From Bacillus sp. FJAT-29814 (GTDB lineage: Bacteria; Bacillota; Bacilli; Bacillales; Cytobacillaceae), in the NCBI RefSeq assembly GCF_001510715.1, contig NZ_LMTJ01000002.1:186001-250000 (forward strand): DNA of 64,000 bases, given 5' to 3'. Of the stretch, positions 54,096 to 61,734 are shown in pieces (the stretch's first letter is position 1; each line of letters begins with the position of its first letter). The notes beneath the pieces were generated by a model, which saw only the letters and a list, made by a program, of their open reading frames with translations, had not been told where the DNA came from and did not search any database. A program made the position numbers and the translations under genes.

Positions 54096-54399
54096 AGCTA
54101 TTACATCCCTTCTTCACAGGGTAAATGAACATTTTATAGCCCTGCAGGTAATCCCAAAATTTGTCCTCGGCATGATCCTCAATGAATTGAATTGTTTCAT
54201 CCTCTGACTCCCATGTACTCATGCCCTTAATTTCGGCGATGACCATTTCCGCCCCGTCAACGACCTTCTCCTCGAGATACCAATTTAAGCGCTTCTTGGC
54301 AAACAACTTTTGCAGCAATTCTTCGATTTCGCCGGAAAAATCCCCAGCCTGCTGACGGACAAAGCATAAATCGATATAGGTTTCGCTAGTCATTGACAT
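54082..54399 (-). CDS. 105-residue protein ending in CNSCGGH
   Basis: Small soluble acidic protein with a C-terminal Cys-x-x-Cys-Gly-Gly-His tail that could bind metal. The middle contains AEDKFWDYLQGYKMFIYP. Overlaps its neighbours on both sides by about 14 bases. No family recognised; position between a Rieske protein and signalling genes suggests a role in cluster insertion or enzyme assembly, which is a guess. Confidence 0.65.
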   Translation of the reverse strand: MSMTSETYIDLCFVRQQAGDFSGEIEELLQKLFAKKRLNWYLEEKVVDGAEMVIAEIKGMSTWESEDETIQFIEDHAEDKFWDYLQGYKMFIYPVKKGCNSCGGH

Positions 54400-54577
54400 T
54401 CACACCTTTTTTGTAAATCAGAAAAGCAACCGGGAATAGAATCACATTTACGACAGCGGCAATAATAGTATTAGTATAATTTTGATAAAAATATTGATGG
54501 ACCATGTACTGGGTTGCAATAATATTCAACATTAAGACAGCGAGCAAAAGGGCAACCGGGATATAACTACGCTTCAT
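54386..54577 (-). CDS. 63-residue two-segment membrane protein
   Basis: Short protein with two hydrophobic segments (about 5-23 and 38-56). It overlaps the end of the Rieske gene by 11 bases and the next gene by 14. It could be a small subunit or anchor of the respiratory complex. Family not recognised. Confidence 0.62.
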   Translation of the reverse strand: MKRSYIPVALLLAVLMLNIIATQYMVHQYFYQNYTNTIIAAVVNVILFPVAFLIYKKGVNVND

Positions 54578-55091
54578 ACCGCTTCACCCCCACGGCATAA
54601 ACAACGCCGTTTTCTACTTTTACATGGATTTCCGGAAGCGGTCGTCTTGGCGGTCCCGCAGTAGGTGCGCCTGTTTCCACATCAAACTTTCCATGGTGGC
54701 ATGGGCAAAGCAAATCGCCTTCATCCTTTTGCCAGAACACTGGGCAGCGCAGGTGGGTACATGCATTTTGGTAAGCAACCAATTTCTTCTCTGATAATCT
54801 GATCAGGATGGCGCTGTCGTGTTCGCCAGGGAAGTGAAAATCGACCGCATCCCCAACGGCAACTGAGTTCAAATCAGCAATTTTTTGTTTCGGATATTTT
54901 TTGTCACCTAGGCCACCCAGTTCTTTAGCGGCCAGCACCCCCCATGGAAGGGAGGAAACGGCGAACACGCCGGCTGCCCCTACCAATGTCTTCATAAAGC
55001 CGCGGCGGTCAAGCTTTCGTTCATTGTTTCGATTTATATTATGGGTGTAATTATCTTCATTGAACGGGATTTTATTATTTTTATCGCTCAT
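54567..55091 (-). CDS. Rieske 2Fe-2S protein with Tat signal
   Basis: 174-residue electron-transfer protein. The N-terminus has a twin-arginine motif (DRRGFMK) before a hydrophobic stretch, so it should be exported folded and anchored outside the membrane. The C-terminal Rieske domain has CTHLRC (near 112) and CPCHHG (near 131), with both His and both Cys present. Immediately downstream of the ferredoxin-type subunit. An exported Rieske next to a cytoplasmic molybdoenzyme is an unusual pairing. Confidence 0.87.
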   Translation of the reverse strand: MSDKNNKIPFNEDNYTHNINRNNERKLDRRGFMKTLVGAAGVFAVSSLPWGVLAAKELGGLGDKKYPKQKIADLNSVAVGDAVDFHFPGEHDSAILIRLSEKKLVAYQNACTHLRCPVFWQKDEGDLLCPCHHGKFDVETGAPTAGPPRRPLPEIHVKVENGVVYAVGVKRYEA

Positions 55092-55102
55092 GGTAATCCC
55101 TC

Positions 55103-55666
55103 CTAGAACAGTTTAGTGACGCCCTGCAGGATTCCAGGGAGATTCACTCGTACGTTAGTTTCGCCTTCTAAATATGGCATGCTTGTTACCCACTTACCAT
55201 TATCCAGGTTAAATTGCTTTTGTTTTGCTTCGATTTCTTCATCTGTTAACCACTGAAGTGTATTAGACGGACATACACTCGCGCACATTGGCGGAATACC
55301 ATCCTTTGTGCGGTCAATGCAAAGGTCGCACTTATACATTAAATTCTGCTCTGTATCGAACTTCGGTATTCCATAAGGGCAGGCAATGGTACAGTTTTGG
55401 CAGCCGATACACTTTTCCACAAGAGCAGACAGGACAGCTCCTGTTTCGTGAATTTGGATCGCCTGGGCAGGACAGCTTCTTGCACATGCCGGATTCACAC
55501 AGTGAAGGCACATTAATGGCATCGTTTGACGGTTAACAAGCGGGTTCACATCGTATACATAGTTGCGGTTACGCTCTTCGTGCCCTCCGCACTGCGTGCA
55601 GGCTGCTAAACAAGAACGGCACCCGATACAGTTTTCAAGTTCAAGATATAACCTCTTTTTTACCAC
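55103..55666 (-). CDS. four-cluster ferredoxin-type electron-transfer subunit
   Basis: 187-residue DmsB/HybA-like protein with four Cys clusters: CIGCRSCLAAC, CLHCVNPACARSCP, CIGCQNCTIACP and CDLCIDRT...CASVCP. It would carry electrons between the membrane subunit and the molybdoenzyme. Start is GTG, one base after the stop of the catalytic gene, so the two are translationally coupled. No export signal, in line with a cytoplasmic catalytic subunit. Confidence 0.9.
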   Translation of the reverse strand: MVKKRLYLELENCIGCRSCLAACTQCGGHEERNRNYVYDVNPLVNRQTMPLMCLHCVNPACARSCPAQAIQIHETGAVLSALVEKCIGCQNCTIACPYGIPKFDTEQNLMYKCDLCIDRTKDGIPPMCASVCPSNTLQWLTDEEIEAKQKQFNLDNGKWVTSMPYLEGETNVRVNLPGILQGVTKLF

Positions 55667-55667
55667 T

Positions 55668-57857
55668 TTACTGCACCTTCTTCATTTCAAGTTTTTCAAT
55701 CTGTGCGGCACAAGCCTTGAATTCCGGCATCCGAGAGATCGGATCAAGTGCACCAATGGTCAGTAGATTAATAGATTCATCATGTCCCCAGTGATACGGA
55801 ACAAAAACGGTATCTTTGCGAATCGCTTCGGTGATTTTCACCTTGTAAACAGCCTCGCCTCTTCTTGTATATAAACGGACATTTTCTTCGTGATTGATAT
55901 TATATTTTTCTGCTGTTTCCGGATGTACTTCTACAAATGGATCCGGACACATATCACGCAAAAATTGAATTCTTCTCGTTTGATTGCCCGACAAGTAGTG
56001 GTATACTACACGTCCAGAAGTTAAACGGAGCGGATATTCCTGATCCGGTTCCTCTGCTGGAGGTCTGTAAGGCAATGCAAAGATCTTTGCTCTACCATCT
56101 GGATGATAAAATTTCTTATCCAAGAATAAATGCGGTGTCCCAGGATCATTTTCCTCTTTACAAGGCCAGAATACGCCGTCTTGTTTTTCAATTTTTTCCC
56201 AAGTAACCCCGTAATAATCAGCTACTCCACCTTTAGAAGCAACACGCAGTTCATTAAAGATATCTTCGGCACTTTTTAAGTGCGAAAAATAGTTGCCGCG
56301 GCCCATGCGTTCAGCAATTTCAATTTGAATTTGCCAGTCAGGCTTTGCTTCACCAAGTGGTTTTTGAGCTTGGTTAATTTTGATGATACGGCCTTCGACA
56401 TTAGTGGTTGTTCCTTCATCCTCCGCCCAAGTAGTGGTTGGCAGAATGACATCGGCAAACTCTGCAGATTCAGAAAGATAAAAATCAACACATACCATGA
56501 AATCTAAGTTTTTCATCTGTTCACGTACATAATTTAGATTAGGGGCCGAAACGGCAGGATTAGAGCATAAAAGGTATAAAGCACGGATGGTCTTTTGCTC
56601 CATTAACCCGAACATTTCATAAGCAGAAACACCCTCTTTTGGCATTTCTTCTGGCTGGATTCCCCACACCTTGGAGATATATTCCACATGCTCCGGATAA
56701 GCAATTTTGCGATAGCCTGGAAGCGCGTCTGCTTTTTGTCCATGTTCGCGGCCGCCTTGACCGTTTCCTTGTCCTGTAATCGTGGCAACCCCAGATTTAG
56801 AGCGGCCAATTTTCCCAGTTACAAGGGCCATATTCGTATAGGCAGAAACGTTGTCTACCCCTTTAACCTGCTGCTCAATCCCCCGTGCAAACATAACGAT
56901 TGCATTTGGCGCTTTTCCGTAAATTTCTGCAGCACGGATAATTTTTTCAGGTGCCACACCCGTGATTTGACTTGTATACTCAGGTGTGAAATCTTCTACT
57001 ACCTTCTTTGTTTCTTCAAAACCGTTAGTATGATTTGTTACGAACTCTTCATCCACATAACCATTTTTGATAAGCTGATTCAAAATACCATTTGCTAACG
57101 CCAAGTCTGTACCTGGTCTCAAATCAAGATGAAGATCCGCTCTTCTTGCGATCGGAGTTTCCCGCGGGTCTGCTACGATCACATAGCCCCCTCTTTCTTG
57201 AACCGCCCAAATACGGAACATCGAAGTTGGGTGACATTCTGCTGTATTACTGCCAGCCAAGAAGACACAGTCAGTTTCATGTACATCTGTCCAAGGAACT
57301 GTAGAACCACGGTCGATTCCAAGAGAACGGTTCAGTCCACCTGCCGCACTCGCCATGCAGAAACGTCCATTATAATCGATATACCGAGTTTGAAGACCAA
57401 CGCGGGCAAACTTCCCTGTCAGGTAGCATTTTTCATTTGTCATGGACACTCCGCTATAGACGGAAATTGAATCTTTTCCATATTGCTCTTGCAGTCCTTT
57501 AAACTTGCTGACAATTAAGTCATAGGCCTCTTCCCAAGTGGCTTCACGGAATCCTTTGTTCGTGCCTTTTAATGATTTATCATCGCGAATTAGCGGTTTT
57601 AGGATACGATCCTGGTGGTTTACCTGCTGGTAAGCCGTAACGCCTTTTGGACACATTTTACCTAATGTAACCGGCCAATCGTAACGAGGCTCAACCCCAA
57701 TAATCTTATTGGTTTTCGTATTCACTCTTAAGTTCATCCCGCACTGCATCGCGCAATAGCTGCAGTGGGTCTTGACTAACGTTTCATCTGGATGATTTAC
57801 ATTTTCTATCTCTTTAAAGAACCGGTCTCTCGCGTTTTTAAAATTAACCTCTTGCAT
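55668..57857 (-). CDS. molybdopterin oxidoreductase, nitrate-reductase/formate-dehydrogenase type
   Basis: 729-residue catalytic subunit with a bis-MGD cofactor. The N-terminal 4Fe-4S motif is CSYCAMQCG...CPKG. The Mo region DYNGRFCMASAAGG supplies Cys as likely ligand, as in assimilatory nitrate reductases, Nap and formate dehydrogenases. GQGNGQGGREHGQKAD and the C-terminal dinucleotide-binding domain are also present. No Tat signal from the ATG at 57857 (AAGGAGG upstream); the frame to 58004 is rejected. The NreA-like neighbour makes nitrate the leading substrate guess; formate remains possible. Confidence 0.85.
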   Translation of the reverse strand: MQEVNFKNARDRFFKEIENVNHPDETLVKTHCSYCAMQCGMNLRVNTKTNKIIGVEPRYDWPVTLGKMCPKGVTAYQQVNHQDRILKPLIRDDKSLKGTNKGFREATWEEAYDLIVSKFKGLQEQYGKDSISVYSGVSMTNEKCYLTGKFARVGLQTRYIDYNGRFCMASAAGGLNRSLGIDRGSTVPWTDVHETDCVFLAGSNTAECHPTSMFRIWAVQERGGYVIVADPRETPIARRADLHLDLRPGTDLALANGILNQLIKNGYVDEEFVTNHTNGFEETKKVVEDFTPEYTSQITGVAPEKIIRAAEIYGKAPNAIVMFARGIEQQVKGVDNVSAYTNMALVTGKIGRSKSGVATITGQGNGQGGREHGQKADALPGYRKIAYPEHVEYISKVWGIQPEEMPKEGVSAYEMFGLMEQKTIRALYLLCSNPAVSAPNLNYVREQMKNLDFMVCVDFYLSESAEFADVILPTTTWAEDEGTTTNVEGRIIKINQAQKPLGEAKPDWQIQIEIAERMGRGNYFSHLKSAEDIFNELRVASKGGVADYYGVTWEKIEKQDGVFWPCKEENDPGTPHLFLDKKFYHPDGRAKIFALPYRPPAEEPDQEYPLRLTSGRVVYHYLSGNQTRRIQFLRDMCPDPFVEVHPETAEKYNINHEENVRLYTRRGEAVYKVKITEAIRKDTVFVPYHWGHDESINLLTIGALDPISRMPEFKACAAQIEKLEMKKVQ

Positions 57858-58938
57858 TTTGGTTTGCCTCCTTGACCTTGACTTGGTGGGTCGGAATTCC
57901 CGAGAATCTTGCGATACGGTACTTTCTGCGGCATGGCAGGCAAAGTTCAGCAAGATTGAAACCATCTTCCATGTTAAATTCCATGCTATTGACGCCCAAG
58001 ACATTGATAACGTCAGTTGATTGTTCTACTGAAACAAATTGCTCCCCACAAACCTTACATTCTTTCATATGCTGTTCCCCGTAGTGTTCACGGTAGTTTC
58101 TTGCCAGCACGCTCATTGGACGGAATGGGATATGGGCAAGCTTACCGAACGGCAAGTAGATTAGGGTCACAATGACTGAGAATTGGTGAATCAGTGACAT
58201 TTGCGGCTGCATCCAGCCGTGTAAAAATACATTTTGAACAGTCAGTAACAGTCCAGTGACTGAAATCAATAACAACAAATAAAGCGGCAGGAAGTCGTAC
58301 ATAAATTTTTGTTCCGCTCTTGCCTGCATATTTTTCATCCGGCGGTAAAGTGCCATGCAGACACCGGTAATAACCATGATCGCTGAGATGTTTAATGCGT
58401 TATAGGAGAACCAAGCGATGATTCCATCAGCTTTGATATTGATCAAATTCATTCCCATTACAACCACCGTGTAGTAGCCGTTGTCTTCCATTGTGAAGTA
58501 CATCCAGCTGAAAACCAGTGGGAAGGTTACTAAGCAGGCAAGCACGCAGCCCCAACCGATCAAAATGTGCTGCATCCAGCGATAGAAGCCCCGCTTTTTG
58601 ATGAAGTCATAAATCGCCAAGTGATTAACAGCTGTTTTCGCTGTGCTTTTTCTAAAAAGCAGCTTTAGTCCTTTTTTAATTATGAGTTTGGTTGGCGGCC
58701 GTTCACCCCAGGAGATAAAGCGATAAAAGAACCCACCGAGGAAAGTAAGCGTTCCTACCATATATCCATAAAGATTCAAGTCGATATGGGTAAACATTCT
58801 TGTGCCGATAAACACTAAAATCGCTAGTCCAGTGACTGATAAAAACATTGATTTCGCAAATTTCGAAGCAAACGCATCATTAACTGTGCTCTTTGTATTC
58901 GCAGCTGCATTAACTTGCATTTTATTAGTTGCTTGCAT
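57844..58938 (-). CDS. membrane cytochrome-b-like subunit with C-terminal Cys motifs
   Basis: 364-residue integral membrane protein, first gene of the operon. About seven membrane segments contain spaced His residues (QHILIGWG, LIHQFSVI, KLAHIPF) that could bind haem b, as in NarI/HdrE-type quinol oxidising subunits. The C-terminal soluble part has CKVCGEQF and CLPCRRK, a zinc-ribbon- or rubredoxin-like pair. The ATG at 58938 follows GGAGGAG. It overlaps the catalytic gene by 14 bases. Confidence 0.75.
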   Translation of the reverse strand: MQATNKMQVNAAANTKSTVNDAFASKFAKSMFLSVTGLAILVFIGTRMFTHIDLNLYGYMVGTLTFLGGFFYRFISWGERPPTKLIIKKGLKLLFRKSTAKTAVNHLAIYDFIKKRGFYRWMQHILIGWGCVLACLVTFPLVFSWMYFTMEDNGYYTVVVMGMNLINIKADGIIAWFSYNALNISAIMVITGVCMALYRRMKNMQARAEQKFMYDFLPLYLLLLISVTGLLLTVQNVFLHGWMQPQMSLIHQFSVIVTLIYLPFGKLAHIPFRPMSVLARNYREHYGEQHMKECKVCGEQFVSVEQSTDVINVLGVNSMEFNMEDGFNLAELCLPCRRKYRIARFSGIPTHQVKVKEANQNARG

Positions 58939-58953
58939 TAGAGCTCCTCCTCC

Positions 58954-59008
58954 AAAAAAATAACACTTCCGTTTTCTTACTCTTATTGTAAGTAAAACGG
59001 AAGTGTTA
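58954..59008 (-). terminator. strong hairpin with T7 run directly before the molybdoenzyme operon
   Basis: TAACACTTCCGTTTT (58961-58975) pairs with AAAACGGAAGTGTTA (58994-59008), plus an inner TTAC/GTAA. Seven T follow on the minus strand, and the next ribosome-binding site begins only a few bases later. It either ends the M50 gene or acts as a leader attenuator of the operon. Confidence 0.85.
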
Positions 59009-59016
59009 TCTTTATC

Positions 59017-59028
59017 GGGGAACTCCCC
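59017..59028. promoter_or_regulatory. GC-rich palindrome GGGGAACTCCCC
   Basis: Palindrome GGGGA-AC-TCCCC in the leader of the molybdoenzyme operon. NreC-type regulators are reported to bind GC-rich palindromes, and such a regulator is encoded in this operon. Binding is inferred. Confidence 0.4.
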
Positions 59029-59065
59029 CATCCTTAGGGGAAAAAACCCTTAGATATTCAAAATT

Positions 59066-59081
59066 TGACATAGGTTTGTCA
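59066..59081. promoter_or_regulatory. inverted repeat TGACA-N6-TGTCA
   Basis: Five-base arms separated by six bases, a geometry like CRP/FNR sites though not matching the Bacillus Fnr consensus. It overlaps the end of the M50 gene, upstream of the molybdoenzyme operon. Confidence 0.35.
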
Positions 59082-60266
59082 CATTTGCCTTTTTGCGTAC
59101 TTTTTTCGCCAGGAATATAGCAGAAGCAGCACCCCGATTAATAATTGAAGTGTTGACAAGGCTGCGTCCCAGAAATGATGGTTGGATGGTCCGTAGCCAA
59201 AACAATGATTGATCCTAGTCATCGCAAATACTAATTGGGGGATATAGTAGCCGAAAAACAGCAGGATTGTCAGCCCGACACCGATAAAATAAAAAATGGT
59301 ATAGGTAAAAACAGTCCTTTGTTCTCCGGCAAATACTACCTCTGATTGATTGTCCGCTTTTAAAAATGTGAACTTGCTTCTGATTGCCTGATTGGCATTT
59401 TCCATCAGATTATAAGCGCCGGATACATTTTCATACACATAATACAAGTCTGTTTTCATATAAATGCAGAACTGATAGACCATCCGGATTAAGGTGTCTA
59501 ATGCAGCAAGCTTCAGGAAACTAAGGAAAATCCCTGATTCCTCTGGAAAAATCAGCTGCCCAACCAAAGCAAGAAAAAGTATGGCGGAATCAAAGCAAAG
59601 CCCTGCAAGATATAAAATATTCCGATCCTTTGACTGTAGTCTCCAAGCCTGTGCCATGTCTGTTTCCAGTACAACCAGGATTAACCGGTGCCCAATCTCC
59701 AGCCTAGTCGGGAGATTAAAACTGCGCATCGCCAATATGTGGCCAAACTCGTGGATCATGACCAAAACAGCCGATAACACCATCCAAGCAGGGATATTAA
59801 ATACCATCAAATCGAACACAAAAATATCCTTAAAATGAGGAAATAACTCCGGTTTTAAGATAAATAAGAGTATATTGATAGCAAATAACACAGCATAAAG
59901 CATCATTGTTACCTTATTAAAAAAGAATTTTCCCAACTTTGGTGAAATCCCCAAAAAGCCAAGACGGTCCTGCTGCTTTTCCCGAATCTCTACTTTGATC
60001 CCATCAACTTCGGCAACCAGTTGCAGTTCCAAAAGCTGATTGGCAAAATCAATAAGATCCACTTCTTCCTCAGGAAATTTCTCTTTCAGCTGCCGCTCGA
60101 TATCTCCCAGACTAACACCATCTTCAATGAGGTGAATGGCATCAATACACACCTCAGGCATTTCATAGAACTCACCCGACGCAATATCCTCAACAATATA
60201 ATGTTTTTTGTCCTTGCGAATTTCGAGAGGAATCAATCTTAGTTTTGATTCGAGTGTAATGTTCAT
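59079..60266 (-). CDS. PqqD/RRE-fused M50-type membrane metallopeptidase
   Basis: 395-residue membrane protein. Residues about 20-85 read as a PqqD-like RiPP recognition element (GEFYEMPEVCIDAIHLIEDG, then DFANQLLELQLV). After about residue 110 several membrane segments follow, with the zinc motif HEFGH (near 168-172) and a second conserved segment LAGLCFDSA. This joins a peptide-leader-binding domain to an intramembrane-type protease. A 23-residue peptide gene lies 73 bases upstream, past a terminator. Processing, activation or export of that peptide is the natural hypothesis. Confidence 0.8.
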   Translation of the reverse strand: MNITLESKLRLIPLEIRKDKKHYIVEDIASGEFYEMPEVCIDAIHLIEDGVSLGDIERQLKEKFPEEEVDLIDFANQLLELQLVAEVDGIKVEIREKQQDRLGFLGISPKLGKFFFNKVTMMLYAVLFAINILLFILKPELFPHFKDIFVFDLMVFNIPAWMVLSAVLVMIHEFGHILAMRSFNLPTRLEIGHRLILVVLETDMAQAWRLQSKDRNILYLAGLCFDSAILFLALVGQLIFPEESGIFLSFLKLAALDTLIRMVYQFCIYMKTDLYYVYENVSGAYNLMENANQAIRSKFTFLKADNQSEVVFAGEQRTVFTYTIFYFIGVGLTILLFFGYYIPQLVFAMTRINHCFGYGPSNHHFWDAALSTLQLLIGVLLLLYSWRKKYAKRQM

Positions 60267-60297
60267 GTTAACACCTTTTTTACGTTTATTTTTTTAC

Positions 60298-60332
60298 ATA
60301 AAGAAGGATGCTAGCAAAAGACTAGCATCCTA
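60298..60332 (-). terminator. hairpin between the CWWC peptide and the M50 gene
   Basis: GGATGCTAG and CTAGCATCC around an eight-base loop, followed on the minus strand by TTCTTTATG. It would give abundant peptide mRNA and weaker M50 expression by read-through. Confidence 0.75.
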
Positions 60333-60338
60333 ACTTTC

Positions 60339-60410
60339 CTATGGTCTGACTCCAACAAAAGGACACCACCAGCAAGTTGTTTTTACTTTCTTAAGTTTAC
60401 GGATTTTCAT
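60339..60410 (-). CDS. 23-residue CWWC peptide, candidate signal or RiPP precursor
   Basis: Very short gene with an ideal AAGGAGGTG ribosome-binding site. The product has a strongly basic first half (six Lys/Arg in residues 1-10) and a core CWWCPF at 13-18, ending GVRP. The start overlaps the last codons of the HD-GYP gene by 14 bases, so translation may be coupled. A terminator follows, then the RRE-M50 peptidase gene. No signal peptide. I do not know a named family with this motif. That it is translated is inferred from the ribosome-binding site and the context. Confidence 0.65.
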   Translation of the reverse strand: MKIRKLKKVKTTCWWCPFVGVRP

Positions 60411-61569
60411 GTGTCCACCTCCTTTTCATGTTCATTTCCTGTTGCCATGGATATGTTTGATGAAATTTGACCCAAGCTGGAAATACCTTTTTAAACTCTT
60501 CAACCAACATTGGATCAAATTGGGAACCCATTCCTTCGATAATGCGTTGATATGCTTCTTCAACTGGCAATGCAGCACGATAAGACCTTGAAGAGGTCAT
60601 CGCATCAAAAGCATCTGCAATAGCAGTTACTCTTGCAAGTAATGGTATTTGGTTTCCCTTTAATTTATCTGGGTACCCATTACCATCCCAGCGTTCATGG
60701 TGGGATTGTATAACACAGATACTATCTTTTATTCCGTCCACATTTTTTACTGCATCCGCTCCGACAACAGGATGGAGCTTGATTATTTCAAATTCTTCTT
60801 TCGTAAGTTTCCCAGGCTTCATTAAGATCGAATCCGGAATATGAACCTTACCGATATCATGCAATAAGCAAGCATAATAAAAAGATTTTTGTTCTTCTTT
60901 TGATAGCTTACCTATTTCTTGTCCTAACATTAATGCATAATTAGCAACCCGTTCGCTGTGACCTCTTGTATAAGGGTCTTTTAATTCTAAAGTAGCAATA
61001 ACCCCTTTTACAATCCCTTGTAACTGATTATCATAAGAATCACTAATTGCTTTGACATATCCTTGAAACCGAGAAAGGAGGAAATATGACATTGTAGATA
61101 ATATTAAAAACAATATAATTGGTAATATCACATACGATGTTTGTAGTATTATACCAGTTAAAAGGTATTTTACAGTAACCCCCAGACTCACCAACCAAAA
61201 GTACCTTGTATTCAGGAAAAGAGGTAATGACAAAATTAAAAATACCTCTACAACATTCCCACTGAAATATTCATCTGCTGTTCCATAATATGTTATGATA
61301 TCAACCGTAAAAGCAGTTAGTAAATAGCCGATAAAAAACACATATTTTATTAAAAACTGCTTATTTATCCTACTAATATACAACATTACTAAAATAAGCA
61401 ATAATAATACAATATAATTAATATACCAATAATTGCCAGGTAAGCCAGGTTTTTCGTGCGAAATATAAATAGGTAAAAAGTAGTAATAAAAAATGTCATA
61501 GCCAAACAAAATAATATAGAAAGATATTAAAAACCATTTAACGGTTCGTTGCTCTTCATGTGGAATCAT
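60397..61569 (-). CDS. membrane HD-GYP cyclic-di-GMP phosphodiesterase
   Basis: 390-residue protein. Residues 1-180 hold about six membrane segments, and the C-terminal half is an HD-GYP domain with LLHDIGK (HD near 240) and SHHERWDGNGYP (the GYP loop). It should hydrolyse cyclic-di-GMP. The membrane domain closely parallels that of the histidine kinase upstream, including a shared N-VVE...LPLFLNTRYFW / N-IVE...SPVFVNKQYYW segment. The ATG at 61569 follows GGAGGG. Its end overlaps the CWWC peptide gene. Confidence 0.88.
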   Translation of the reverse strand: MIPHEEQRTVKWFLISFYIILFGYDIFYYYFLPIYISHEKPGLPGNYWYINYIVLLLLILVMLYISRINKQFLIKYVFFIGYLLTAFTVDIITYYGTADEYFSGNVVEVFLILSLPLFLNTRYFWLVSLGVTVKYLLTGIILQTSYVILPIILFLILSTMSYFLLSRFQGYVKAISDSYDNQLQGIVKGVIATLELKDPYTRGHSERVANYALMLGQEIGKLSKEEQKSFYYACLLHDIGKVHIPDSILMKPGKLTKEEFEIIKLHPVVGADAVKNVDGIKDSICVIQSHHERWDGNGYPDKLKGNQIPLLARVTAIADAFDAMTSSRSYRAALPVEEAYQRIIEGMGSQFDPMLVEEFKKVFPAWVKFHQTYPWQQEMNMKRRWTHENP

Positions 61570-61734
61570 TTGACCCTCCGAGTGTAAAAAATACACATTT
61601 CCCTTTTAAATAGACGAAAGCTTTTTTCCTAAAGTTACAATTATCGTTGTTCCTCTACATTATATCTCATGTAGAAACCCCTTGAAACATTTTATTTTGA
61701 GGAATTTTGTATAATTGAAGAACAATTTTTTCCT

